This document shows, piece by piece, positions 50,996-60,025 of a stretch of 64,000 nt of DNA. Position 1 is the first letter of the stretch, and the number at the start of each line of letters is the position of its first letter. This DNA is from Microtetraspora fusca (GTDB lineage Bacteria; Actinomycetota; Actinomycetes; Streptosporangiales; Streptosporangiaceae), in contig NZ_BBYK01000039.1 in NCBI RefSeq assembly GCF_001570365.1, positions 438,517-502,516 on the forward strand, in the 5' to 3' direction. The translations under genes and the position numbers were made by a program. The notes under the pieces were generated by a model, which worked only from the letters and a program-made list of their open reading frames with translations, did not search any database and was not told the origin of the DNA.

Positions 50996-51982
50996 TCACT
51001 CCTCCATCCCCTTTCCGAGATGCGCCGGTCCGTGCGGGTCGGCGCAGTGGTCCGGGTGCGGGTCCTCCGCACGCCCGATGGACAGGACGTCCGGCGACGC
51101 GTGGTCGACCTGGAGCGTCGTGTGCTCGATGCCGTACTCCTCGCGCACCAGACGCTCGGCGGCCAGCCGTACGGCGTGGCAGTCGGCGCCGGGGGCGACG
51201 AGGATGTGCGCGGACAGCGCGGGATAGCCGGAGGTCACCTCCCAGACGTGCAGGTCGTGCACCTCGACCACGGTGTCGAGGGCGGCCGTCCTGCGCCCGA
51301 TCTCGGCCGGGTTGATCCCGGTGGGCGCCGCCTCCATGAACACCCGCGCCGACGCGCGGACCAGCCCCCAGCCGGCCTTCAGCATCAGGGCGGCGACGAG
51401 CAGCGCGGCGACGGCGTCGGCCCGGTTCCACCCGGTCACCCAGATGACCACGCCGGCGATCGTGGTCGCGATGAACGCGTAGAGGTCGTTGAGTATGTGC
51501 TGGAAGGCGCCCTCGACGTTGAGGCTGGCCCGGTTGGCGCGGGTGAGCAGCCAGGTCGCGGCGATGTTGACGCCGATGCCCGCCAGGCCGGTGACGACGA
51601 CGTAGACGCCCGCGACCGTGGGCGGTGCGATCAGCCGCCGGGCCGCCTCGTAGACGAAGTACGCGCTGAGCAGCAGCAGGGTGATGCCGTTGATCTGCGC
51701 GGAGATGATTTCCGCCCGCTTGAGGCCGTAGGTGAAACCGCCCTGCGGCGGGCGCGCCGCGATCCGCATGGCGACCAGCGCGAGCACGATGGCGATGGCG
51801 TCGGTGAGCATGTGCCCGGCGTCGGAGACGAGCGCGAGCGAGTGGGCGATGAGGCCGACGGCCACCTCGGCGACCATGAATCCGATGATCAGAAGCAGCG
51901 CCGCCGTGAGAAGGCGCCGGTCGGCCGTGGCGCTGACGCCGTGCCCGTGCCCGTGTCCCTGACCGTGGCCGTGCTCCGCCAT
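50996..51982 (-). CDS. CDF-family Zn/Co/Cd exporter (CzcD-like)
   Basis: 328 residues. N-terminal His-rich tail EHGHGQGHGHGHG, six helices, and the metal site HSLALVSDAGHMLTD in helix 2 with HILNDLYAF in helix 5 (HxxxD pairs: HMLTD and HILND). The C-terminal cytosolic domain begins PTGINPAEIGRRTAALDTVV and VHDLHVWEVTSGYPALSAHI. It exports Zn2+ (and Co/Cd) in exchange for protons. The start MAEHGHG is preferred over an upstream ATG. The promoter shares 101 bp with the divergent GDPD gene, with a CGTTG-T-CAACG palindrome that may be a metal-regulator site. Confidence 0.93.
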   Translation of the reverse strand: MAEHGHGQGHGHGHGVSATADRRLLTAALLLIIGFMVAEVAVGLIAHSLALVSDAGHMLTDAIAIVLALVAMRIAARPPQGGFTYGLKRAEIISAQINGITLLLLSAYFVYEAARRLIAPPTVAGVYVVVTGLAGIGVNIAATWLLTRANRASLNVEGAFQHILNDLYAFIATTIAGVVIWVTGWNRADAVAALLVAALMLKAGWGLVRASARVFMEAAPTGINPAEIGRRTAALDTVVEVHDLHVWEVTSGYPALSAHILVAPGADCHAVRLAAERLVREEYGIEHTTLQVDHASPDVLSIGRAEDPHPDHCADPHGPAHLGKGMEE

Positions 51983-52083
51983 CGTACGGATACCTCTCGT
52001 TTTGTCCGCTATGCGAGCGTAGCTCGCGGGCATGGAAATAATCGAGCCGTTGTCAACGATTTGTAAGTTAACGACTACAGAAC

Positions 52084-52902
52084 GTGAGCATCATAGGTCG
52101 TATGGCAGTCGGCCTTCCCAACGCGCTCGGCACAGCGCTCCTGCTGATCACGATCTTCGACCCCCGGCCGGGGCGCACCCAACTGGCCACCACGTCGTCC
52201 TGTCCCGCTCCGAAGGTGGTGTCCCATCGGGGGTACGGGGGCGACGAGAACACGCTCTCCGCCTTCGCGCACGCGCTGGACGAGGGCTCCGGCCGGGTCG
52301 AGCTCGACGTGCACTTCACCCGCGACCACCACCCCGTGGTCATGCACGACGCCACGGTCGACCGTACGACCAACGGATCGGGGCGGGTCGCGGACATGAC
52401 ACTGGCGCGGTTCCGCGCGCTGCGCACCGCGGGCGGCGAGCGGCCCCCGACCCTCGCGGACGCGCTGCGGCTGGTCCGGGACCGCGGCGGGCGGGTCCTG
52501 GTGGAGCTCAAACAGGTCCCGGACGCTCGTGACCTGCGCGAGCTGCGCGAGATCTACGCCACGCTGGACGCGCGCCGGTGGGCGAGCCTGATGTCCTTCT
52601 CCGCCGCCGCGCTGCGGGCGGTGCGCACCATCCCGGCCGCTCACGGGTTGCTCTCGTCCACCGCGCCCAGCCCCTCGGCCACCGAGGGGCTCTCCTTCGT
52701 CGGCGTACGGTACGACCGCCTGACGCCGGCGCGGGTCCGGGAGTACCAGGCGGCCGGCCTGTCCGTGTACGCGTGGACCGCCGACGACCGAGACGCCTGG
52801 CGGCGCCTGGCCGGCTACGGCGTGAACGGTGTCGTGACCGACCGGACGCCCGCCTATCTGGCCTGGGCGAGATCCGTCTGCTCGGTCCCGATCACGGATT
52901 GA
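52084..52902 (+). CDS. Glycerophosphodiester phosphodiesterase
   Basis: 272 residues from a GTG. Either a signal peptide or anchor (residues 8-28: VGLPNALGTALLLITIF) precedes the GDPD barrel: VVSHRGYGGDENTLSAFAHA (HRG with catalytic His, the E of ENT), ELDVHFTRDHHPVVMHD (E, D and second His), TDRTP and AWTADDRDAWRRLAGYGVNG at the end. It releases sn-glycerol-3-phosphate from glycerophosphodiesters outside the membrane. The 3' end overlaps the convergent alcohol dehydrogenase by 11 nt. Confidence 0.92.
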   Translation: MSIIGRMAVGLPNALGTALLLITIFDPRPGRTQLATTSSCPAPKVVSHRGYGGDENTLSAFAHALDEGSGRVELDVHFTRDHHPVVMHDATVDRTTNGSGRVADMTLARFRALRTAGGERPPTLADALRLVRDRGGRVLVELKQVPDARDLRELREIYATLDARRWASLMSFSAAALRAVRTIPAAHGLLSSTAPSPSATEGLSFVGVRYDRLTPARVREYQAAGLSVYAWTADDRDAWRRLAGYGVNGVVTDRTPAYLAWARSVCSVPITD

Positions 52903-54073
52903 GCAGGACCTTGATCGCGCCGTCGCGCTTCTTCTGGAAGATCTCGTAGCCGTGCGGCGCCTGGTCGAGCGGCAGGCGGTGCGTGGCGAGGTCCATCACG
53001 CCGAGCGGGTCCTTGTCGTCGTTGACCAGCGGAAGCAGCGTGTCGATCCAGCGCTTGACGTGCGCCTGGCCCATCCGCAGCGTGATGCCCTTGTCGAACA
53101 TGCGCAGCATGGGCATCGGGTCGGTCATGCCGCCGTAGACGCCGATGATCGACACGGTGCCGCCGCGCCGTACGGTCTCGATCGCGTGGTGGAGCGCGGA
53201 GAGCCGGTCGACCCCCGCCGTCTCCATCAGCGGCGCCGCCATCCGGCCGGGCAGCATGCCGGTGATGGTCTGGGCGATCTTGGCGAATGGGGAGCCGTGC
53301 GCCTCCATGCCGACGGCGTCGATCACGGAGTCGGGGCCGCGGCCCGCGGTCATGTCGCGGATGGCCTCGGCGACGTCGGTGTGGCTGCCCGCGTCCACGG
53401 TCTCGACGCCGTGCCTGCGCGCCATGGCGAGCCGCTCGGGGACGCCGTCCACGCCGATGACGCGGTGGCCGAGGTGCCGGGCGATGCGGCAGCACATCTG
53501 GCCGATCGGGCCGAGGCCGAAGACGGCGACGGTCCCTCCCTCGGGGATGTCGGCCCAGTCGACGGCCTGCCAGGCGGTGGGCAGGACGTCGGAGAGGTAG
53601 ACGTACCGCTCGTCGGGAGGCCCCTCGGGCACCTTGATCGGACCGAAGTGGGCCTGGGGGACGCGTAGGTACTCCGCCTGCCCGCCCGGCACCTCGCCGT
53701 ACAGCTTGGTGTAGCCGAACAGGGCGGCCCCCATCCCGTGGTCGCGGCACTGGGTCGTCTCGCACTGCGCGTAGAGCTGCCGATCGCACATGAAGCAGTG
53801 CCCGCAGGAGATGTTGAACGGGATGACCACCCGGTCGCCGGGCTTGATGTTCTTGACGTCGGTGCCGACCTCCTCGACGATGCCCATGGCCTCGTGGCCG
53901 AGGATGTCGCCCTCCATCATGAACGGCCCGAACAGCTCGTAGAGGTGCAGGTCGGAGCCGCAGATCCCGGTCGTGGTGACCCTGATGACGGCGTCCGTGG
54001 ATTCCTTGAGCGTCGGGTCGGAGACCTCCTCGACCCGTACGTCGCGTTTTCCGTGCCAGGTGAGTGCCTTCAT
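52892..54073 (-). CDS. Zinc-dependent alcohol dehydrogenase
   Basis: 393 residues, MDR family of the FdhA-like glutathione-independent type. The catalytic zinc is bound by GICGSDLHLYE and GHEAMG; the structural zinc by CGHCFMCDRQLYAQC. Rossmann loop GTVAVFGLGPIGQMCCRIAR. DVLPTAWQAVDWA and the C-terminus RDGAIKVLLNP match the class. It interconverts alcohols or aldehydes with NAD(H). An orthologue-like alcohol dehydrogenase belongs to the DevR island of S. coelicolor. The upstream AGGACCAAGGGCG is a weak DosR-like site. Confidence 0.92.
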   Translation of the reverse strand: MKALTWHGKRDVRVEEVSDPTLKESTDAVIRVTTTGICGSDLHLYELFGPFMMEGDILGHEAMGIVEEVGTDVKNIKPGDRVVIPFNISCGHCFMCDRQLYAQCETTQCRDHGMGAALFGYTKLYGEVPGGQAEYLRVPQAHFGPIKVPEGPPDERYVYLSDVLPTAWQAVDWADIPEGGTVAVFGLGPIGQMCCRIARHLGHRVIGVDGVPERLAMARRHGVETVDAGSHTDVAEAIRDMTAGRGPDSVIDAVGMEAHGSPFAKIAQTITGMLPGRMAAPLMETAGVDRLSALHHAIETVRRGGTVSIIGVYGGMTDPMPMLRMFDKGITLRMGQAHVKRWIDTLLPLVNDDKDPLGVMDLATHRLPLDQAPHGYEIFQKKRDGAIKVLLNP

Positions 54074-54156
54074 GCGGCCCCGCTAACCGCGCCCTTCGCC
54101 GCCAAACAGGACCAAGGGCGTTCTTTGCGAGAAAACGCCGCAGGGTCGCCCTGGCG

Positions 54157-54594
54157 TCAGCGGTCCGTGGACGGCGCCGGATCGCCGAGGGGCGTCAGCC
54201 GGAACCCCGTGACGACCTCGGGACGGATCCGGATCACGTGGTCCATGTTGCCGAAGACCCACGGCCGCAGCATCTCGCTGTACCGCTCGATCTCGCCCCG
54301 GTCCCTGACCAGGCGGGCGGTGCCGACGACGATCACGCTCCAGCCGAGGTGGTCGTGCGGGTCGATCGCGTCCGCCTCGTACGCGACCACGGTGCCGTCG
54401 CCGTCGGCGGCGGCGGACGTGATGGCCGCGCCCAGGTGGGTGCGGATGATGATGTCGCCGTTGTCGAGGATGTGGTTGACCGGCCGGATCGCGGGGAGCG
54501 CGTGCAGGGTGAACACCACGCGGCCCATCGCCACCGAGGCGAGCAGCCGCAGCGACTCGTCCTGGGGGAGTTCCCGGAGTTCTCGTTCGTTCAT
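54157..54594 (-). CDS. Pyridoxamine 5'-phosphate oxidase-like flavoprotein 1
   Basis: 145 residues from the ATG giving MNERELRELPQDESLRLLAS. Split-barrel fold: MGRVVFTLHALPAIRPVNHI, GAAITSAAADGDGTVVAYEA, GWSVIVVGTARLVRD. Such proteins bind FMN or F420 rather than act on pyridoxamine; they abound in DosR-type regulons of actinomycetes. A DosR-like box (54653-54666) lies 59 bp before the start, so induction by hypoxia is likely. Similar to the second copy at 57171. Confidence 0.9.
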   Translation of the reverse strand: MNERELRELPQDESLRLLASVAMGRVVFTLHALPAIRPVNHILDNGDIIIRTHLGAAITSAAADGDGTVVAYEADAIDPHDHLGWSVIVVGTARLVRDRGEIERYSEMLRPWVFGNMDHVIRIRPEVVTGFRLTPLGDPAPSTDR

Positions 54595-54652
54595 GCCGGA
54601 TCGCCGCGATTCACGAGATCCACCATGCCATTGGTAACGGCATGTCCCGCTA

Positions 54653-54666
54653 GGGACCAAAGTCCC
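54653..54666. promoter_or_regulatory. DosR-like box 1
   Basis: GGGACCAAAGTCCC, a near-exact match to the GGGAC(N4)GTCCC core bound by mycobacterial and Streptomyces DevR/DosR, positioned for the PNPOx gene. Confidence 0.8.
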
Positions 54667-54701
54667 GGAGTAAGGGTCATTCCTCCCTCACCGATGCGAT
54701 C

Positions 54702-54715
54702 GGGCCGAAGGTCCC
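54702..54715. promoter_or_regulatory. DosR-like box 2
   Basis: GGGCCGAAGGTCCC, 109 bp upstream of the DoxX start, between it and box 1. A second GGGCC-type half follows at about 54719. Confidence 0.75.
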
Positions 54716-54824
54716 TGCGGGCCGGGACCTCGGGGCCGCCGAGCCCGAGCCGTACGGCACTGCCGCCGATCCCGCGGTCACGGTGCACTTAAGACAGCAC
54801 AGACAAAAGGGAAAGGGGCTCACG

Positions 54825-55385
54825 ATGGCGATCACGGAGCGGCGCGGCCGGCAGGACACGCATGTGGTCCCGGGACCCGGCGCGCACGCCATGACGGCGC
54901 GCAGGCCGGTGGAGTACGTCTGGGGGATCGCCCGCATGGCGATCGGCTGGATCTTCCTCTGGGCCTTCCTGGACAAGCTGTTCGGCCTGGGGTTCGCCAC
55001 CCCCGGGAACAAGGCATGGATCAACGGCGGCAGTCCGACCACCGGATTCCTCAAAGGGACGGCCGAGAACACGCTGGGCGGCTTCTTCTCCTCGCTCGCC
55101 GGGCAGGGCTGGGCCGACTGGCTCTTCATGATCGGCCTGGCCGGGATCGGCGCCGCGCTGATGCTCGGCGCGGGCGTCCGCGTCGCCGCGATCACCGGCG
55201 GCCTGCTCCTCATGCTCATGTGGGCGGCCGAGCTGCCCCTCGCGACCAACCCCTTCCTCGACGAGCACGTGATCTACATGGTCGTCCTCGCCGGGCTCGC
55301 CCTGGCGAACGCCGGTGACACCCTGGGCATCGGCCGCTGGTGGGGCGGCACCGCGCTCGTCCGGCGGTACCCCATCCTCAAGTGA
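54825..55385 (+). CDS. DoxX-family membrane protein
   Basis: 186 residues from an ATG with AAAGGGG upstream. Four helices: VWGIARMAIGWIFLWAFLDK, WADWLFMIGLAGIGAALMLG, VRVAAITGGLLLMLMWAAEL, HVIYMVVLAGLALANAGDTL. The loop LFGLGFATPGNKAWINGGSPTT is typical of the thiosulfate:quinone oxidoreductase (DoxD)-like group. It may pass electrons or quinones at the membrane during low oxygen. It has its own DosR-like box. Confidence 0.88.
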   Translation: MAITERRGRQDTHVVPGPGAHAMTARRPVEYVWGIARMAIGWIFLWAFLDKLFGLGFATPGNKAWINGGSPTTGFLKGTAENTLGGFFSSLAGQGWADWLFMIGLAGIGAALMLGAGVRVAAITGGLLLMLMWAAELPLATNPFLDEHVIYMVVLAGLALANAGDTLGIGRWWGGTALVRRYPILK

Positions 55386-55475
55386 CCGAAGTTACGTCCC
55401 CCTCATCCGCCCGTCCTCGCGAAGAGGACGGGCGGTGTGCTATGCCCGGAGTGGTACCACTTTGAGAGGGTAGAG

Positions 55476-57161
55476 ATGGCGGACACCGAATCAGGATCGT
55501 TTCTTCCGCGAATGCGGCTGGACGATCTGCTGGCCGAGCTGCAGAACCGGCTGGAGGCGGTGCTCGCCACTCGCGACCGCGTCCACTCGCTGCTGGAGGC
55601 CGTGGTCTCGGTCGGCAGCGAGCTCGACCTGGAGAGCGTGCTCCACCGCATCGTCGAGTCCGCCACCGCCCTGGTCAACGCCTCGTACGGCGCGCTCGGC
55701 GTGATCGGCGAGGAGAGCACGCTGGTCCAGTTCGTCCCGGTCGGACTGTCCGAGGAGGAGATCGCCAGGATCGAGCACTGGCCGCACGGGCTCGGCCTCC
55801 TCGGCCTGCTGATCAAGGACCCGCAGTCGCTCCGGCTGCGCGACATCGCCGACCACCCCGATTCGTACGGCTTTCCGGCCGGGCACCCGCCGATGCGCTC
55901 CTTCCTCGGCGTCCCCATCCGCGTCCGCGACGAGATCTTCGGCAACCTCTACCTGACCGAGAAGCGCAACGGCGAGTTCGACGAGGAGGACGAGGCGATC
56001 GTCACCGCGCTCGCCACCGCCGCCGGTGTCGCCATCGAGAACGCCCGGCTGTACGAGGAGACCCGGCGCAGGGAGGCGTGGCTGGAGGTCTCCTCCGAGG
56101 TGACCACGAGCCTGCTGTCCGGGGCCGACCCGCACGACGTTCTGGTGATCCTGGCCCGGCGCACCCGGGAGATGACCGACGCGGACGTGGTGACGATCTC
56201 CTTCAGCGTGGCCCCGGACACGCTGCGCGTCGAGATCGCCGAGGGGCACGACGCGGAGGAGCTGCTCGGCATCGAGCTGCGCGCGGGCGACACGGTCGCC
56301 GGCCAGGTGCTGCGCAGCGCCGAGCCGCAGATCGCCGACATCAGGACCTGCCCGGACGCCCACGCGGGCGCGCCCAAGTCCGGCCCCTCGCTGTCCGTCC
56401 CCCTCGGGAAGGGGCGGAACGTGCGCGGCGTGCTCGGCCTCGGCAAGCGCACCGGACGCCTGCCGTTCAGCTCCGCCGACCTGCGGATGGTCCAGGCGCT
56501 CGCCGGCCAGGCCGCCGTCGCGCTGGAGCTGGCCGAGGCCAGGCAGGACGCCGAGCGCCTCGGCCTGCTTGAGGACCGCGACCGCATCGCCAAGGACCTG
56601 CACGACGTGGTGATCCAGCGGCTGTTCGCGGCGGCGATGACGCTGATGAGCGTCGTCAGGCTGGTGGAGAAACCGGAGGTCAACGGGCGCATCCAGCACG
56701 TCGTGGACGAGCTCGACGCCACGATCAGGCAGATCCGCTCCACCATCTTCGCGCTGCACACGCCGCGTGAGGACAAGGCCGCCACCGTGCGCGGCCAGCT
56801 CATGGACCTGGTGGAGTCGGCGCGCGGCCACCTCGGCTTCATGCCGGGCGTCCTCCTCGAAGGGGCGCTGGACACCCTCGTCACCCCCAAGATCGCCGAC
56901 CAGGCGCTCGCCGTCCTGCGCGAGGCGCTGTCCAACGTCGTACGGCACGCGCACGCGACCGAGGTGAACGTGACGGTGGACGCCCGCGACGGCGTCCTCG
57001 TGCTCGAGGTGGCGGACAACGGCGTCGGCGTGCCGGAGGAGGGGCGGCGCAGTGGGCTGCGTAACCTCGCCGAGCGGGCCGAGCTGCTCGGCGGCACGTT
57101 CGAGGTGCTGCGGCGCGAGCCGCGGGGCACCTGCCTGTCCTGGCGGGTCCCGCTCGGCTGA
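55476..57161 (+). CDS. DosS/DevS-type GAF sensor histidine kinase
   Basis: 561 residues from the ATG with GAGAGGG upstream. Two GAF domains: residues 45-205 (SATALVNASYGALGVI, HPPMRSFLGVPIRVRDEIFG, NLYLTEKRNGEFDEEDEAIV) and about 215-360 (second GAF). HisKA_3 is DRDRIAKDLHDVVIQRLFAA with His376. HATPase N-box REALSNVVRHAHA, G-box ADNGVGVP. This is the gas/redox-sensing DosS/DosT architecture; whether heme is bound cannot be judged. Its cognate DevR/DosR is not in the window, so it must act on a distant regulator. No box precedes this gene. Confidence 0.93.
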   Translation: MADTESGSFLPRMRLDDLLAELQNRLEAVLATRDRVHSLLEAVVSVGSELDLESVLHRIVESATALVNASYGALGVIGEESTLVQFVPVGLSEEEIARIEHWPHGLGLLGLLIKDPQSLRLRDIADHPDSYGFPAGHPPMRSFLGVPIRVRDEIFGNLYLTEKRNGEFDEEDEAIVTALATAAGVAIENARLYEETRRREAWLEVSSEVTTSLLSGADPHDVLVILARRTREMTDADVVTISFSVAPDTLRVEIAEGHDAEELLGIELRAGDTVAGQVLRSAEPQIADIRTCPDAHAGAPKSGPSLSVPLGKGRNVRGVLGLGKRTGRLPFSSADLRMVQALAGQAAVALELAEARQDAERLGLLEDRDRIAKDLHDVVIQRLFAAAMTLMSVVRLVEKPEVNGRIQHVVDELDATIRQIRSTIFALHTPREDKAATVRGQLMDLVESARGHLGFMPGVLLEGALDTLVTPKIADQALAVLREALSNVVRHAHATEVNVTVDARDGVLVLEVADNGVGVPEEGRRSGLRNLAERAELLGGTFEVLRREPRGTCLSWRVPLG

Positions 57162-57170
57162 ACCGGGCCC

Positions 57171-57575
57171 TCAGCTCAGGCGGCGTCCGGTGACCAGCTC
57201 CGCGCGGACGGCGACGAGCTGGTCGTGGTGGCCGGGCGCCCACGGGACCAGCGGCAGCCGGGCCAGCCGTACGACCTCGCCGGGCTCCTCGACGACGCGC
57301 GCCGGGCCGACGGCGGTCACCGACCAGCCGGTGCGGCTCGTCTCGTCGAAGTCGTCCGCCTCGAAGGCGACGATCGCGCCGCGCGCGGCCTCCGACAGAC
57401 GCGAGCCCGCGGCGGTGCGGAACACCACGTCCTCCCCCTCCAGCACGTAGTTGACGACCTGCACGGCCGGCAGCGCGCGCTCGGTGAACACGACGCGGCC
57501 GATCGGCGTCGAGGACAGCAGGGAGAGGCACTCCGCCCGCGAAAGTTCCTGGAGCCCGGCCATGTCGATGTTCAT
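57171..57575 (-). CDS. Pyridoxamine 5'-phosphate oxidase-like flavoprotein 2
   Basis: 134 residues from the ATG giving [20 protein letters not shown]. Split barrel as in copy 1 ([60 protein letters not shown]), about 40 percent like it by eye. It probably binds F420 or FMN. The start lies 37 bp from a DosR-like box shared with phosphoketolase. It converges with the kinase (gap 9 nt). Confidence 0.9.
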   Translation of the reverse strand: MNIDMAGLQELSRAECLSLLSSTPIGRVVFTERALPAVQVVNYVLEGEDVVFRTAAGSRLSEAARGAIVAFEADDFDETSRTGWSVTAVGPARVVEEPGEVVRLARLPLVPWAPGHHDQLVAVRAELVTGRRLS

Positions 57576-57611
57576 GCCTCCAGGGTCACCCACGCCCCCT
57601 GCCCGCCCGCA

Positions 57612-57625
57612 GGGACGAAGGTCCC
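57612..57625. promoter_or_regulatory. DosR-like box 3
   Basis: GGGACGAAGGTCCC, both 5-bp arms perfect, between the divergent PNPOx-2 and phosphoketolase genes: 37 bp from one start, 75 bp from the other. Confidence 0.82.
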
Positions 57626-57699
57626 GGGTGTCTCGGCGTTCGGCTCGTTCGGGGACGTTCCGGCCCATCAAACCCCCGCTCCCGGGTACAGGGGTGGTC

Positions 57700-60015
57700 A
57701 TGGATGAAATCGCGCAGATCGACGCATTCTGGCGTGCCGCGAACTACCTGTCCGTCGGGCAGATCTACCTGCTCGACAACCCGCTGCTCAAGGAGCCGCT
57801 GTCCCCCGCCGACGTCAAACCTCGGCTGCTCGGCCACTGGGGGACCACCCCCGGGCTGAACTTCTGCTTCGCGCACCTCAACCGGATCATCCGCCGGCGC
57901 GACCAGGACATGATCTACATCGCCGGCCCCGGCCACGGCGGGCCCGCCACCGTCGCGCACGCCTGGCTGGAGGGCACGTACAGCGAGGTGTACCCCTCGG
58001 TGTCGCAGGACGCCGACGGCATGCGCCGGCTGTTCCGGCAGTTCTCCTTCCCCGGCGGCATCCCCAGCCACGTCGCGCCCGAGACGCCCGGATCCATCCA
58101 CGAGGGCGGCGAGCTGGGCTACGCCCTCGCGCACGCGTACGGCGCGGCGTTCGACAACCCCGACCTGGTCGTGGCGTGCGTCATCGGCGACGGCGAGGCG
58201 GAGACCGGGCCGCTGGCCGCGAGCTGGCACTCGAACAAGTTCCTCGACCCGGCCCGGGACGGGATCGTGCTGCCGATCCTCCACCTGAACGGCTACAAGA
58301 TCGCCAACCCGACGGTCCTCGCCCGGATCCCGGAGAGCGAGCTGATCAAGCTCATGGAGGGGTACGGCTACCACCCGTACGTCGTCTCCGGGGACGACCC
58401 CGCGCTCATGCACCGCCTGATGGCCGACACCCTGGACGAGGTCTTCGACCGGATCGCCGAGATCAAGGCGGGGTCGGGCGACCGGCTGCCGATGATCATA
58501 CTGCGCACGCCGAAGGGCTGGACCGGCCCGCGCGAGGTGGACGGCCTGCCCGTCGAGGGCACCTGGCGGGCCCACCAGGTGCCGCTGGCCGACGTGCGGG
58601 ACCGCCCCGAGCGGCTGGCCGCCCTGGGCGAGTGGATGCGCTCCTACCGTCCGGAGGAGTTGTTCGACGCCGAGGGCCGCCCGCTGCCCGAGGTCACCTC
58701 GGGCGTGCCGTACGGGCCGCGCCGGATGAGCGCGAACCCGCACGCCAACGGCGGTGAGCTGCTGCGCCCGCTGGTGCTGCCGGACTTCCGCGACTACGGG
58801 GTCGAGGTGAAGGCGCCGGCCACCGCCACCAGCGAGCCCACCCGAATCCTCGGCGCGTTCCTGCGGGACGTGATCGCCGCCAACCCGCGCAACTTCCGGC
58901 TGATGGGCCCGGACGAGACCGCGTCCAACCGGCTGCAGGCGGTGTTCGAGGTGACCGACCGGGCGTGGGACGCCGAGCGGCTGCCCACCGACGAGCACCT
59001 CGCGCCCGGGGGCCGGGTGATGGAGGTGCTCTCGGAGCACCTGTGCCAGGGCTGGCTGGAGGGCTATCTGCTGACCGGCAGGCACGGCCTGTTCAACTGC
59101 TATGAGGCGTTCATCCACATCGTGGACGCGATGTTCAACCAGCACGCCAAGTGGCTGGAGTCGTCGCGCAAGATCCCGTGGCGGCGTCCGGTGGCCTCCC
59201 TCAACTACCTGCTGTCCTCGCACGTATGGCGCCAGGACCACAACGGCTTCAGCCACCAGGACCCCGGGTTCCTGGACGTGGTCGTGAACAAGAAGGCCGA
59301 GGTCGTCCGCATCTATCTGCCGCCGGACGCCAACACGCTGCTCTCGGTCGGGGACCACTGCCTGCGGTCGCGTGACTACGTGAACGTCGTGGTCGCCGGC
59401 AAGCAGCCGACCCTCGACCTCTTCACCATGCCGGAGGCGGTGGCGCACTGCACCCGGGGGCTCGGCATCATCGAGTGGGCCTCCAACGACGAGGGCCTGG
59501 AGCCCGACGTGGTCCTGGCCTGCGCCGGCGACGTGCCCACGATGGAGACCCTGGCCGCCGCCGCGCTGCTCCGCGAACACCTGCCCAAACTGCGGGTCCG
59601 CGTGGTCAACGTCGTGGACCTGATGCGCCTGCAACCGCCGAGCGAGCACCCGCACGGCATGTCGGACGCCGAGTACGACACGCTGTTCACCACCGACCGG
59701 CCGGTGATCTTCAACTTCCACGGCTACCCGTGGCTGATCCACCGGCTCACCTATCGGCGGGCGGGCCACGACAACCTGCACGTACGCGGATACAAGGAGG
59801 AGGGCACCACGACCACGCCCTTCGACATGGCGATGCTCAACGACATCGACCGGTTCCACCTCGTCCTCGACGTGATCGACCGGGTCCCCGGCCTCGGCGC
59901 GCGCACCGCCCACCTGCGCCAGCGGATGCTCGACGAGCGGCTGCGCTGCCGCGTCCACACCCGGGAGTACGGCGAGGACGCGCCGATGATCCGCAACTGG
60001 GTCTGGCCGTACTGA
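57700..60015 (+). CDS. xfp: Xylulose-5-phosphate/fructose-6-phosphate phosphoketolase
   Basis: 771 residues, the usual length. This TPP enzyme cleaves xylulose-5-P or fructose-6-P with phosphate, giving acetyl phosphate and a triose- or tetrose-phosphate. Signatures: [64 protein letters not shown] (TPP loop), [34 protein letters not shown]. Acetate kinase, encoded convergently beside it, makes ATP from the acetyl phosphate. The DosR-like box upstream suggests induction when oxygen runs out. Confidence 0.96.
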   Translation: MDEIAQIDAFWRAANYLSVGQIYLLDNPLLKEPLSPADVKPRLLGHWGTTPGLNFCFAHLNRIIRRRDQDMIYIAGPGHGGPATVAHAWLEGTYSEVYPSVSQDADGMRRLFRQFSFPGGIPSHVAPETPGSIHEGGELGYALAHAYGAAFDNPDLVVACVIGDGEAETGPLAASWHSNKFLDPARDGIVLPILHLNGYKIANPTVLARIPESELIKLMEGYGYHPYVVSGDDPALMHRLMADTLDEVFDRIAEIKAGSGDRLPMIILRTPKGWTGPREVDGLPVEGTWRAHQVPLADVRDRPERLAALGEWMRSYRPEELFDAEGRPLPEVTSGVPYGPRRMSANPHANGGELLRPLVLPDFRDYGVEVKAPATATSEPTRILGAFLRDVIAANPRNFRLMGPDETASNRLQAVFEVTDRAWDAERLPTDEHLAPGGRVMEVLSEHLCQGWLEGYLLTGRHGLFNCYEAFIHIVDAMFNQHAKWLESSRKIPWRRPVASLNYLLSSHVWRQDHNGFSHQDPGFLDVVVNKKAEVVRIYLPPDANTLLSVGDHCLRSRDYVNVVVAGKQPTLDLFTMPEAVAHCTRGLGIIEWASNDEGLEPDVVLACAGDVPTMETLAAAALLREHLPKLRVRVVNVVDLMRLQPPSEHPHGMSDAEYDTLFTTDRPVIFNFHGYPWLIHRLTYRRAGHDNLHVRGYKEEGTTTTPFDMAMLNDIDRFHLVLDVIDRVPGLGARTAHLRQRMLDERLRCRVHTREYGEDAPMIRNWVWPY

Positions 60016-60025
60016 GCGGTCGGGG

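Noticed and set aside
57586..59958. A 790-codon frame on the minus strand across the phosphoketolase gene
   Set aside because: It is the typical antisense shadow of a GC-rich gene; the plus strand encodes a complete conserved enzyme and the minus frame resembles no family.
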